Origin: JAKQLP01 sp964562165
GTDB taxonomy: Bacteria; Patescibacteriota; Dojkabacteria; B142; OLB20
Direction: 5' to 3'
NCBI GenBank assembly: GCA_964562165.1
Contig: CAZLRZ010000010.1
Span: 1 to 23,236 of the forward strand
Length of the DNA: 23,236 bases
Position numbers and translations under genes: made by a program. Below, piece after piece: positions 1 to 6,707 of this stretch (the stretch's first letter is position 1; every line of letters starts with the position of its first letter). Below the pieces are notes generated by a model. It saw only the letters and a program-made list of their open reading frames with translations. It was not told the origin of the DNA and did not search any database.

Positions 1-58
1 GCTAACGAGGCGTAGGCTTTAAAACCTACCCCGGGTTCGAATCCCGGCCTCTCCGCCA
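1..58 (+). tRNA. tRNA-Ser(GCU), 5' end cut by window edge
   Basis: The window opens in the anticodon loop: GCT (1-3), AA, then the 3' anticodon-stem strand CGAGG (6-10). A long class II variable arm follows, with stem GTAGG (12-16) pairing CCTAC (25-29). The T arm is CCGGG (31-35), loop TTCGAAT, CCCGG (43-47). The 3' acceptor strand is CCTCTCC (48-54), the discriminator is G55, and CCA (56-58) is encoded in the DNA. The long variable arm, discriminator G and GCT anticodon identify a serine tRNA for AGU/AGC codons. The acceptor 5' strand, D arm and 5' anticodon stem lie outside the window, so their pairing cannot be checked. Confidence 0.9.
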
Positions 59-346
59 AATGATCGAAAGTCCTGCAAGACCCATCCCTCTCCCTTGAAA
101 TCGCTTAACGCTCTAAGGACTTGGGTTCCCAAGAGTAGCTAATTAGCCAAAAGTAGCCTGGAGAAGTCAAAATCGCTTAATTTCACCTAAATCAAAAAGT
201 TTTTGGTTCTAAGCTTTTTTGTTGGTGGGGTTGGTTATCGGAGCTAGAGGTTTAGGTTCGAATCTCATCTAAATGTCTCATTTGCTCAAATTTTGTTACA
301 ATTATATTATTGAATTGGTGAAGTAAATTAATTGATTACACTTTTT
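59..346. other. Intergenic region after tRNA-Ser with short repeats
   Basis: I find no convincing gene in these 288 bases. They hold an 11-bp direct repeat, AAATCGCTTAA, at 98-108 and 170-180; a tight hairpin, CTTGGG (120-125)/CCCAAG (128-133); and a tRNA-T-arm-like string, GGTTCGAATC, near 256-265 whose flanks do not pair as a real T stem. A modest promoter for the next gene is TTGCTC (282-287), 17 bp, TATTAT (305-310). The stretch may be decayed tRNA-flank sequence. Confidence 0.4.
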
Positions 347-1753
347 ATGAAACGTTTTGTATTATTTTCAATTCCGACCCCACAGATACTAACAGAAATA
401 AGTAAATTTTTGTTTTATAAACCCAATACCATATTTGGATACATGCCCTCTGATGGAGCAAGCAAAGATAACGCACAATACACACCAATCTGGGAAAATT
501 TATGCAAGCAAAATAATGCAAAACTTATTTATATCAATAACACTAATCCCAATGACTTAGGATTGATAGCGGGATGTGATACTTTGATGATTACAGGAGG
601 GAATACTTTTCAGCTTTTGCATAACTTACGGACATTTGGCTTTGACAAAGAAATAGAGAATTTCACAAAAAAAGAGGATTTCGTTATTAGCGGATTTAGT
701 GCTGGAGCCGTAGTATTAACGCCTACCATTAAGATTGTAAAAGAAGGTTGGGCTTTTGGACCTGACGAAAACTTGATTGGTTTGACTAATTTGACCGCGT
801 TAAAGTTATTGGATTTCGAAGTGTTACCCCATTTCAATTCTGACAAAGATAATAGTCTACTATCCAAATATCGAGAAAACACAAGATATTCCGTCAAAAC
901 AATATCTGATAATGAATTTATTATTGAAGACCTGAAATCACAAGTTGACCATATTGCCGAATCCAATTCAATCGAATATACACCATACCCACTTATCAAT
1001 GCCTATTTGAAAGAATATCAGAAGTTAATTGTTGAACTTCTTGGCAATAATTTAGTGTCAGTATATCTTACAGGTTCTTTGACATACGGAGACTATAATC
1101 CCGACCGAAGTGATATCGATCTACATGTAATAACAAAACTAAAAATTGATGCAAACGATCTTATTAAACTCGAGCAAATCCATAAGACTCTTGAAGAATC
1201 CAATCCTGCCTTTAAAGATAAAGTTGAAGCTTCCTACACACCAACATATTTATTCAAAGAAATTTTACCACCAAAAGAGCCAAGGCCGTGGTATGGATTT
1301 GGAAAACTTTACAAAGAGGCACCTTATGGCAATGAATGGATTATAAATAATTACATACTTCAAGAGCACGGTACTCCACTATACGGCGAGTCATTTTCGG
1401 ATCTATTCTCGAAGATATCAATCGATGATGTAAAGAAAGCTTGTACAAAAGATTTTTACAAAGAATGGTTGCCAAAAACTGATAAAGATATCGCATCACT
1501 TGACGATAGCCACATTCAATCCTATGTTGTACTGAATTTATGTAGGATTTTATATACAGTTCGTAATTCAAAAATTGGATCTAAAACAACCTCTTCAAAT
1601 TGGGTTAAAATAAATTTATTTCCGCAATACGAGGACTTAATTACCTTGGCTCAACAATGGAAATATGGTGAAGATATGAAAGCAAAAGAACGAGTCATCA
1701 GATTTATACTTGATAGTCAGGCTAATTTAGAGAATTTCAAATTATCATGCTAA
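347..1753 (+). CDS. Fusion: peptidase E-like (S51) domain + aminoglycoside-type nucleotidyltransferase
   Basis: The 468-residue protein has two unrelated domains. Residues about 1-205 resemble peptidase E / S51-like class I glutamine-amidotransferase-fold enzymes, with GGNTFQL (about 84-90), a nucleophile elbow GFSAGA (Ser about 118) and a likely catalytic His in LPHF (about 162). S51 peptidases cleave Asp-X dipeptides. Residues about 215-468 resemble AadA/ANT-type nucleotidyltransferases: GS (about 243-244) followed by the metal-binding D-x-D of SDIDLHV (about 256-258), then a helical C-terminal half with YVVLNLCRILYT and a Lys-Trp region as in aminoglycoside adenylyltransferases. An ATG at 347 gives a natural S51 N-terminus; a TTG at 332 would add five residues. 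The frame is open throughout, so this looks like a true fusion. Substrate is unknown; drug inactivation is only one possibility. It overlaps the following GNAT gene by 7 nt. Confidence 0.8.
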   Translation: MKRFVLFSIPTPQILTEISKFLFYKPNTIFGYMPSDGASKDNAQYTPIWENLCKQNNAKLIYINNTNPNDLGLIAGCDTLMITGGNTFQLLHNLRTFGFDKEIENFTKKEDFVISGFSAGAVVLTPTIKIVKEGWAFGPDENLIGLTNLTALKLLDFEVLPHFNSDKDNSLLSKYRENTRYSVKTISDNEFIIEDLKSQVDHIAESNSIEYTPYPLINAYLKEYQKLIVELLGNNLVSVYLTGSLTYGDYNPDRSDIDLHVITKLKIDANDLIKLEQIHKTLEESNPAFKDKVEASYTPTYLFKEILPPKEPRPWYGFGKLYKEAPYGNEWIINNYILQEHGTPLYGESFSDLFSKISIDDVKKACTKDFYKEWLPKTDKDIASLDDSHIQSYVVLNLCRILYTVRNSKIGSKTTSSNWVKINLFPQYEDLITLAQQWKYGEDMKAKERVIRFILDSQANLENFKLSC

Positions 1754-2349
1754 CTTTAAACGATGTTTTTCTTAGACCAGAGAATTTTACCACTTCAATT
1801 AAAATATCAGATAACGAATCTGCCATTCTCAGACCATTAATAAGGAATGACTCAGATGAACTTGCAATATTTCTTGAGAGTCTGAGTACCTATACGCGAA
1901 AGTTTTATACTTACGATTCTTTTGACATAAATATGGCAAACAGCCTTTGTGCCGATATTAATAGATATGACAAATTACGTTTTGTATTAGAGAGCGTTGA
2001 TACAAAACAAATAATTGGAATTTTCGAGTTCAGTATGGATTTAGTGGAAGAAGATCTCAAACGCTACATGGATAATGGTTATAAACTTGATCCAAAAACC
2101 ACTTGTAGATTTGGCCCCGCGCTTGCTGATGAATACCAAGGTAAAGGCATTGCAAGAAAAGTATTTAGTTTTATGGTTGAAATTGCAAAAAAATTTGGAC
2201 GAGAACAAATTATACTTTTTGGTGGAGTTAAATCTGAGAATATCAATGCAATTAAGTTTTACAAGAGTGTTGGCTTTAAAAAAATCGGAAGCTTTATTAA
2301 TTCTGATGGGATTGAATGTTTGGATATGATATACATAATTAAGCAATGA
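1747..2349 (+). CDS. GNAT family N-acetyltransferase
   Basis: This 200-residue protein is a Gcn5-related acetyltransferase. It would use acetyl-CoA to acetylate an amine on a small molecule or protein. The acetyl-CoA pyrophosphate-binding motif A is seen around residues 120-140 (EYQGKGIARKVF, a Q-G-K-G loop and following helix), and motif B near the C-terminus has NAIKFYKSVGFKK. The N-terminus has the usual ILRPLIRNDSDEL pattern of a first strand and helix. The ATG lies inside the last codons of the fusion gene (7-nt overlap), so the two are probably co-transcribed and translationally coupled. With an upstream AadA-like domain, a small-molecule or antibiotic-modifying pair is conceivable, but the substrate cannot be read from sequence. 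Confidence 0.85.
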   Translation: MLTLNDVFLRPENFTTSIKISDNESAILRPLIRNDSDELAIFLESLSTYTRKFYTYDSFDINMANSLCADINRYDKLRFVLESVDTKQIIGIFEFSMDLVEEDLKRYMDNGYKLDPKTTCRFGPALADEYQGKGIARKVFSFMVEIAKKFGREQIILFGGVKSENINAIKFYKSVGFKKIGSFINSDGIECLDMIYIIKQ

Positions 2350-2354
2350 ATTAC

Positions 2355-2876
2355 TTATTTTTGCCTCATTTCCAAGCTCCACTCCTTGCCCACAAAATTC
2401 CCCAAAACAAAATCATCTTTATGGCCAGTGAATTCAAATCCGTAATGCTTATAAAATTCAATTGTTTTGGTGTTGTAATCTAATACGTTGATTCTTATTT
2501 CCTTTACCTTAGCATTTTTCATCCATTTAACGGCATGATCAATGAATATTCTTCCGGTACCTCTGCCTTGAAACTCTGGCAACACATAAACTCCAAAACC
2601 ACCGATGTTGTTGTCATTTATTTCGCAACCAATCCATCCAATAATATTTGCTTCTTGATCCTTTGCTACCCAATTTCTATGCTTACTATCACGGAGACAC
2701 TTATACCTCATACTCTTATACTCCGAACTATATTTTTTATTAAGAAATTCTTCAATCATTGAGGATGTCAGACCGCGACTCTCATTTGTGTACGTTGCAA
2801 TCCAAGTTGCCTTAACTACATCTAATAGCTCTGAAACATCTTTTTTGGTTCGTGCTAGATTGATTGTGTATTTCAT
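2355..2876 (-). CDS. GNAT family N-acetyltransferase
   Basis: This 173-residue acetyltransferase has motif A VLPEFQGRGTGRIF (about 98-111) and motif B TIEFYKHYGFEFTG near the C-terminus. The start is well supported: on the minus strand AAGGAG stands about 7 nt before the ATG, one of the very few Shine-Dalgarno sequences in the window. It is convergent with the preceding GNAT gene, with only 5 nt between the stop codons. An apparent remnant of another GNAT gene lies immediately upstream, its stop codon touching the ribosome-binding site. The substrate is unknown. Confidence 0.85.
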   Translation of the reverse strand: MKYTINLARTKKDVSELLDVVKATWIATYTNESRGLTSSMIEEFLNKKYSSEYKSMRYKCLRDSKHRNWVAKDQEANIIGWIGCEINDNNIGGFGVYVLPEFQGRGTGRIFIDHAVKWMKNAKVKEIRINVLDYNTKTIEFYKHYGFEFTGHKDDFVLGNFVGKEWSLEMRQK

Positions 2877-2886
2877 AATTTACTCC

Positions 2887-2973
2887 TTAAATTTTCTGTG
2901 TTGAAATAACCTGAACAAGATCATAGTTTCGTTCTTTAAATCCAAGCTTTATGTAAATTATATCGCATCTCTG
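2887..2973 (-). pseudogene. Apparent C-terminal remnant of a GNAT gene
   Basis: On the minus strand an open stretch of 28 codons ends in TAA at 2887-2889 and reads IIYIKLGFKERNYDL in its middle. This matches motif B of GNAT acetyltransferases (Y-x-K-x-GF), which normally lies near the C-terminus of a complete enzyme. An in-frame TGA (2974-2976) closes it upstream, and no start or motif A is found in the preceding 230 bases. I infer a decayed gene that once preceded the intact GNAT gene at 2355-2876. Chance resemblance cannot be excluded because the match is short. Confidence 0.35.
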
Positions 2974-3169
2974 TCATATAAAACACAGAGACACGATCAA
3001 GGCGAGGTCGTAGGGATATTGCCCTAGTTAATTAAAATCAAGATGAAGATCAGCGGTTCAAGGTATTGTAACCCTAGTATTAATTTGAGATTGTAAAATT
3101 TGAGACTTAAATTTTGATACTCCTTTTTTATGTGTCTTATTTGTCTCATTTTCTCGTAGGTGTTAGTAT

Positions 3170-3209
3170 CTGTCTAGAGGGCATCTGGGTTCCAGACCCA
3201 GCCTTCCCG
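3170..3209 (+). other. tRNA 3'-half-like sequence (possible tRNA-Asp remnant)
   Basis: The T arm folds exactly: CTGGG (3185-3189), 7-nt loop TTCCAGA, CCCAG (3197-3201). It is followed by a 7-nt acceptor-like CCTTCCC (3202-3208) and G3209 in the discriminator position. Upstream, CTGTCTA (3170-3176) could be an anticodon loop with GTC (Asp), then GAGGG as the 3' stem. No 5' half pairs with it: neither CCCTC nor GGGAAGG occurs where needed, the variable loop would have only 3 nt, and CCA is absent. It is therefore not a functional tRNA gene. A remnant or an integration-type tRNA 3'-end copy is possible. Confidence 0.3.
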
Positions 3210-3211
3210 TA

Positions 3212-3248
3212 GTTTTAAAAATTGCCCCATAGGGGCTATTTTTAAAAC
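3212..3248. terminator. Long bidirectional hairpin terminator
   Basis: A 17-bp inverted repeat with one mismatch and a 3-nt loop: the left arm 3212-3228 (GTTTTAAAAATTGCCCC) pairs with the right arm 3232-3248. The G+C core CCCC/GGGG next to the loop is flanked by A5/T5 runs on both strands, so it can terminate transcripts from either side. On the minus strand it would end the message of the unknown gene stopping at 3312; on the plus strand it directly follows the tRNA-like stretch. Confidence 0.7.
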
Positions 3249-3311
3249 TAAGAATTCAGTTTGGATGAGAACCGACCAAAATTTATTAAACATCCCTTTT
3301 ACGCGTGATTT

Positions 3312-3977
3312 TTAATGCTTATCCATTGGGGCAATTAAACGTCTTTCGATTTCAATATATCCGGAGGGATCTGTTATCAATTTCTCATAATTTGAAATGT
3401 AAACAACACTTGGGATACAGTCACCATTAGCTCTGGCTGGACAATTAGAGCAGAGTGGGTCAAAACTAATCAAAAGATTTGCTGCCATCTTGTATAAAGG
3501 GTTAAAAAAAGGGACCAATGAGTTTTCACCAACTACTTTTTCGAGAAGATTTTTCTCAATAGGATTTAAGTTAGTCCTTCTAAGTAGCAGTTCGTCCCAT
3601 GCTTTTTTTTTATAAACATCACCATTGACTAACGGTAAAGTGTCATTTGCCAAAGTGGGGATATAGTTTAAATCGTAACTTATTTCTTCACCTTCTGGGG
3701 TGTATATAAAAAGTTCTGAAGGTGATCCGCCATTTCTAAGATTTCTAAGATATCTAAGAGGATCGAATAATCTCCTTTTTAATAGGCCAGAACGTATGTC
3801 CCCAGGATGTAATAAATAGCCTTTAATTAATTTATCTTCTCCATTAATTCTGTCTAAAAAGACGTCGCGAATCACATCGCTATAATTCGGGTTTATTATT
3901 TCAGGATGTTCAAGCTTCCATTTTTGTACTTGCCTTTGATCAATCCCCTCACAGTTGCATTGGCCTATATCGAACAT
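3312..3977 (-). CDS. Hypothetical protein with paired cysteine motifs
   Basis: I do not recognise this 221-residue protein. It is soluble, with no signal peptide or membrane segment. It has CxC at residues 7-9 (GQCNC) and CxxC followed by a third Cys seven residues later at 176, 179 and 187 (LCSNCPARANGDC). Five cysteines in two clusters suggest binding of zinc or an iron-sulfur cluster; this is inference. The middle is rich in Arg/Leu (GLLKRRLFDPLRYLRNLRNGG, about 64-84). The ATG at 3977 sits just downstream of a large A/T inverted repeat, and the gene ends before the hairpin at 3212-3248, so it is probably a single-gene transcript. The unknown 324-residue protein at 12068-13042 carries a similar GQCxC string. 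Confidence 0.7.
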   Translation of the reverse strand: MFDIGQCNCEGIDQRQVQKWKLEHPEIINPNYSDVIRDVFLDRINGEDKLIKGYLLHPGDIRSGLLKRRLFDPLRYLRNLRNGGSPSELFIYTPEGEEISYDLNYIPTLANDTLPLVNGDVYKKKAWDELLLRRTNLNPIEKNLLEKVVGENSLVPFFNPLYKMAANLLISFDPLCSNCPARANGDCIPSVVYISNYEKLITDPSGYIEIERRLIAPMDKH

Positions 3978-3981
3978 TGTT

Positions 3982-4025
3982 AGAATAATATAATCAATAT
4001 ATATAATATTATACTATATTATTCT
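3982..4025. repeat. 11-bp perfect inverted repeat between the ABC operon and the unknown gene
   Basis: AGAATAATATA (3982-3992) is perfectly complementary to TATATTATTCT (4015-4025), with 22 nt between the arms made only of A/T apart from two C. It lies 6 nt beyond the stop of the ABC ATPase gene and 5 nt before the start of the unknown minus-strand gene, and TATAAT-like boxes are embedded in it. It may act as an operator over the promoter of that gene, or as a weak A/T terminator. In such A/T-rich DNA chance repeats are common. Confidence 0.4.
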
Positions 4026-4031
4026 CAATAT

Positions 4032-4733
4032 TTAAAACTTATTAGTTAATATCAACTTCCCATTTTTTAGTTCATAGACACTATCCGAATATTTTTTAGC
4101 TAATTCGGTCTCGTGCGTAACTATCACAATAGCAATGTTTTTTTGTTTAGCTAAATTTTTTATTAACTTAAACGCCTTTGCTTTGAGTTCATTATCTAGT
4201 GCAGATGTTGGTTCATCAAACAGTATTGCTTCTGGGTTCATTGCCAATGTGCGTGCAATTGCAATTCTTTGTTGTTGACCACCAGATAATGAGGTAGGGT
4301 AAGAATCAGCTTTGTCCGAAAGTTCCATCATGTTCAATAGGTCTCGAATAATTTCCCCTCTGTTAGCTTTTGGAGTTTTACGAATAATCTTTAGAGGGAG
4401 ATCGATGTTTTCATATACAGTAAAATTTGAAAACAGATACAAATCTTGAAATACATAACCGATTTTATCGAAGATGTTTTCTGTTTGAGCACTTATTTTT
4501 AGCTTGGATCGAATCCAATCATTAAGGTTTGGCTGTATAGCTAGTTTGCCATCTATCTTGATTTCTCCATTATCGATCTTTTCTAGACCTTTAATACATC
4601 TTAGTAAGGTGGATTTTCCAATACCTGATGGTCCAATAATGGATATAATCGAACCTCTTTTTATAGTTAAATCAAGATCGATTAAGATCTTTTGTCCGTT
4701 AAATTGTTTGTTAATTTTAATAAGTTCAATCAT
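4032..4733 (-). CDS. Polar amino-acid ABC transporter, ATP-binding protein
   Basis: The 233-residue ATPase powers uptake through the neighbouring permease and binding protein. All nucleotide-binding motifs are intact: Walker A GPSGIGKST (34-42), Q-loop Gln (about 96), signature LSGGQQQR (149-156), Walker B AILFDE (169-174), D-loop SALD, and switch His in VTHE (about 207). Length and sequence fit the GlnQ/HisP class of polar amino-acid importers. A short insertion (about residues 66-90) lies between the strand after Walker A and the Q-loop. Its start overlaps the permease gene end by 8 nt, so it is the last gene of the transporter operon. Confidence 0.93.
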   Translation of the reverse strand: MIELIKINKQFNGQKILIDLDLTIKRGSIISIIGPSGIGKSTLLRCIKGLEKIDNGEIKIDGKLAIQPNLNDWIRSKLKISAQTENIFDKIGYVFQDLYLFSNFTVYENIDLPLKIIRKTPKANRGEIIRDLLNMMELSDKADSYPTSLSGGQQQRIAIARTLAMNPEAILFDEPTSALDNELKAKAFKLIKNLAKQKNIAIVIVTHETELAKKYSDSVYELKNGKLILTNKF

Positions 4734-5412
4734 TTTTTATTTCTGCTATCTTAAATTTTGTTAATCGTTTTTCAATTTTTTTACTAATTAAAATTAGTAT
4801 GTTATTGAAAACAAGGTAAAAGAGGGCAACCCAGATGAAATATGTGAAATCGAAACTCCGAACAACAAGGACTTTTACGTTTTTCAACAACTCATCAAGA
4901 CCAATCAATGCAATGACTGGTGTGTTATACATAATATTTATAATTTCATTCCAAATAGCTCCAGATGCCCTCCAAAATACCTGAGGCAATATTATATATA
5001 TTAAGGTCTGTACGAATGAAAACCCAAGAGCCTTAGCACTATCGTATTGCCATTTTTCTATTGAACTTAAACTTACTCTTAAAACCTCATTAATATATGC
5101 AACCCAAGAGAGAACGAAGGTAACCAATGCTGATGCAAATCCATCCAGTTTGATCCCCGAAAACATAGGTAGCATAAAGTAAACGACATAGAGCTGAAGC
5201 ATTAAAGGTGTTCCTCTAACAATGGTTGTATATATTGTTAGTATTTCGCTCAATACTTTTACTTTGTAGTTCCTAATCAATGCCACTACTATTGATAGTG
5301 GCATTGATATAACAACAGTTAATAACCAAAGCTCTAAAGTGACTAGCGCTCCTTGAAAAATGTAGTTTAGGGTTTGCCAGTTCACCTCTTTATTAAATCT
5401 TGTCCAAACCAT
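4726..5412 (-). CDS. Polar amino-acid ABC transporter, permease
   Basis: This integral membrane protein of about 228 residues belongs to the His/Glu/Gln/Arg/opine permease family. Helices are visible at about 20-42, 55-85 and 190-215, and the cytoplasmic EAA-type coupling loop lies around residues 145-175 (ASGAIWNEIINIMYNTPVIALIG), which docks on the ATPase. The ATG at 5412 overlaps the binding-protein gene by 31 nt. A GTG at 5385, overlapping that gene's TGA as GTGA and preceded by AAAGAG, would give a 219-residue protein starting VNWQTLNYIFQGALVTL, which fits the family N-terminus equally well or better. The substrate cannot be assigned beyond polar amino acids. Confidence 0.92.
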   Translation of the reverse strand: MVWTRFNKEVNWQTLNYIFQGALVTLELWLLTVVISMPLSIVVALIRNYKVKVLSEILTIYTTIVRGTPLMLQLYVVYFMLPMFSGIKLDGFASALVTFVLSWVAYINEVLRVSLSSIEKWQYDSAKALGFSFVQTLIYIILPQVFWRASGAIWNEIINIMYNTPVIALIGLDELLKNVKVLVVRSFDFTYFIWVALFYLVFNNILILISKKIEKRLTKFKIAEIKND

Positions 5413-6218
5413 TTATTAGAAATTTCTGTGGCCGCTCCATCTTGCTTCATTGCGTCTAGCACATCATTTAATTCGTTTAATAGGCCTGTATCGGATTTTC
5501 TGACTCCGACTCCTGCACCTTCTTCTAAATTAACCTCTTCGATAGTTTTATAACTCATCTTCTTTGAATTGATATAGTAGAAGGCATAAGTCCCATCCAC
5601 AAAAACCGCATCAACCCGACCATTGTTTAAATCAAGCAAGCTTTCTTCAAAACTTGAATATGATTTGATTTCTTTAAGATTTAATTCTGTTGAATTAGCT
5701 ATTAAAGATTCTTCGTTTGATGATCCTGCTTGAACCCCAACGATTTTCCCTGCTAAGTCTCCTTTGGAATTTACTTCCGAATCTGATTTGAGAATGTAAA
5801 CATAAGATCCTTTAAAATAGGGTTTGGTAAAGTTTATCTTTGATTCGCGCTCAGATGTAATTGTCATTCCACTCCATACAATGTCAATGTCTTTGTTTTG
5901 CAAAGACATAACTATGGTGGACCAATCCGTAGGCTTAAAGATTGGCGTAAGACCAATCCTTTGAAAAGCTTCTTTTGCCATATCAATATCAAAGCCGACA
6001 ATTTCTCCGTTTTCATTTCGAAATGTCATTGGCGGATATTCTTGATCGATCCCTATGGTAATTTCTGTTTTACCCCATTCATTGATGAATTCAGATTGAG
6101 ATTGGGTAGAAGAACCCATCACTGCACTTTTTGGATTGTTTACTATGTAAACAGCACCGAGAATTATTCCAAATAGAACAATTGTGCAGATAACTATTAA
6201 GTTTTTTTTGCTTTTCAT
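5382..6218 (-). CDS. Amino-acid ABC transporter substrate-binding protein
   Basis: This 278-residue family 3 extracellular solute-binding protein has a basic N-terminus and hydrophobic segment (about 6-26) as export signal or membrane anchor. No lipobox cysteine is present (Cys11 is inside the hydrophobic core), so it is probably tethered by an uncleaved helix or released by signal peptidase I. The mature part shows the family pattern: TIGIDQEYPPMTF (54-66), GFDIDMA (75-81), and MTITSERE (118-125), whose Arg normally binds the amino-acid carboxylate. It ends with KWFG as in the family. It is the first gene of the transporter operon; a terminator 80 nt upstream separates it from the YerC/TrpR-like gene, so some transcription from that side may read through. 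Confidence 0.93.
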   Translation of the reverse strand: MKSKKNLIVICTIVLFGIILGAVYIVNNPKSAVMGSSTQSQSEFINEWGKTEITIGIDQEYPPMTFRNENGEIVGFDIDMAKEAFQRIGLTPIFKPTDWSTIVMSLQNKDIDIVWSGMTITSERESKINFTKPYFKGSYVYILKSDSEVNSKGDLAGKIVGVQAGSSNEESLIANSTELNLKEIKSYSSFEESLLDLNNGRVDAVFVDGTYAFYYINSKKMSYKTIEEVNLEEGAGVGVRKSDTGLLNELNDVLDAMKQDGAATEISNKWFGQDLIKR

Positions 6219-6298
6219 TTTTAAAAAATTAAAATTAAATAAAATTTAGATATAAAATTAGCTCTACATTTTCATGGTTTATTAAATAAAAAATAAAA

Positions 6299-6323
6299 AT
6301 AAAAAAACCAGCTGTTGCTGGTT
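6299..6323 (-). terminator. Rho-independent terminator of the YerC/TrpR-like gene
   Basis: On the minus strand AACCAGC (6323-6317), a 4-nt loop and GCTGGTT (6312-6306) form a 7-bp stem, followed directly by a run of seven T and further T-rich sequence. It begins 28 nt past the stop of the YerC/TrpR-like gene and about 80 nt before the binding-protein gene. It could fully terminate, or attenuate transcription into the transporter genes. Confidence 0.8.
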
Positions 6324-6350
6324 TCTGTGAGATAAATGAACGCAGTTCGT

Positions 6351-6671
6351 TTAGCCGTCAGACGCCAGCAATTTAGAACTGTTATGATGGTTTATTCTGG
6401 AAATTACGGTAGAGTAGCCACTTGTGCCTCTTTTTAACCATTGGTTAACGCGAGTTACGGTTGCTATGCTAACACCTGTTTCTTTTGAGGTTTGCCTTTG
6501 CGGCTTACCTTCTGCAAGTTTTAATGCGACATCAAATCTCCCTGCAAATTCTTCAATTTCGGAATCAGTCAAAAGGTCTCGACAAAAATTTGCAACCTCG
6601 GTCTCGGTTTTTAATACAAGAAAGGCTTTAAACAATTGTTTCTGTTTTTTATTGTAAGTATATTTATTCAT
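6351..6671 (-). CDS. YerC/YecD-type TrpR-family transcriptional regulator
   Basis: The 106-residue protein matches the YerC/TrpR helical repressor family. It opens with a helical dimerisation region (FKAFLVLKTETEVANFCRDLLTDSEIEEFAGRF is split over about residues 16-47), followed by the helix-turn-helix GKPQRQTSKETGVSIATVTRVNQWL (about 55-79). Length is typical of the family. I place the start at the ATG at 6671; a longer reading from 6707 would begin inside the -35 box. In TrpR the homologous region binds tryptophan; whether this protein senses an amino acid is unknown. Its position directly upstream of an amino-acid importer suggests that it may control that transporter and itself. Confidence 0.88.
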   Translation of the reverse strand: MNKYTYNKKQKQLFKAFLVLKTETEVANFCRDLLTDSEIEEFAGRFDVALKLAEGKPQRQTSKETGVSIATVTRVNQWLKRGTSGYSTVISRINHHNSSKLLASDG

Positions 6672-6677
6672 AGCGTA

Positions 6678-6707
6678 ATAATACACTAATACGCTTGTGT
6701 TTGTCAA
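6678..6707 (-). promoter_or_regulatory. Strong promoter of the YerC/TrpR-like gene, predicting a leaderless mRNA
   Basis: On the minus strand a perfect -35 TTGACA (6707-6702) is followed after 18 bp by -10 TATTAT (6683-6678). Transcription should start about 7 nt further, at about 6671, which is the A of the ATG. No room remains for a ribosome-binding site, so the mRNA is predicted to be leaderless. Confidence 0.7.

Larger units (their letters stand above)
2877..3311. other. 435-nt gene-poor region between minus-strand genes
   Basis: Apart from the GNAT-like remnant (2887-2973), I see no protein gene on either strand. The region holds a 7-bp hairpin, TCTCTGT (2968-2974)/ACAGAGA (2985-2991); a small hairpin TAGGG/CCCTA around 3011-3026; a tRNA 3'-half-like stretch (3170-3209); and a long bidirectional hairpin (3212-3248). 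The density of decayed or structured pieces contrasts with the tight packing elsewhere and suggests a site of past insertion, deletion or rearrangement. Confidence 0.5.

Noticed and set aside
241..275. tRNA-like string with GGTTCGAATC upstream of the first protein gene
   Set aside because: The bases flanking the T-loop-like motif do not pair as a T stem (TTAGG against CTCAT), and no acceptor or anticodon arm can be formed.
610..999. Long minus-strand open frame inside the peptidase/nucleotidyltransferase gene
   Set aside because: It is antisense to a frame with intact peptidase motifs, has no recognisable domain, and only reflects codon bias of the real gene.
2041..2382. 113-codon minus-strand frame antisense to the GNAT gene
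   Set aside because: It overlaps motif A and motif B of the real acetyltransferase and the product has no domain or start signal.
6672..6707. Twelve extra N-terminal codons for the YerC/TrpR-like protein
   Set aside because: This stretch is occupied by a TTGACA/TATTAT promoter, and family proteins start at MNKY-like positions.
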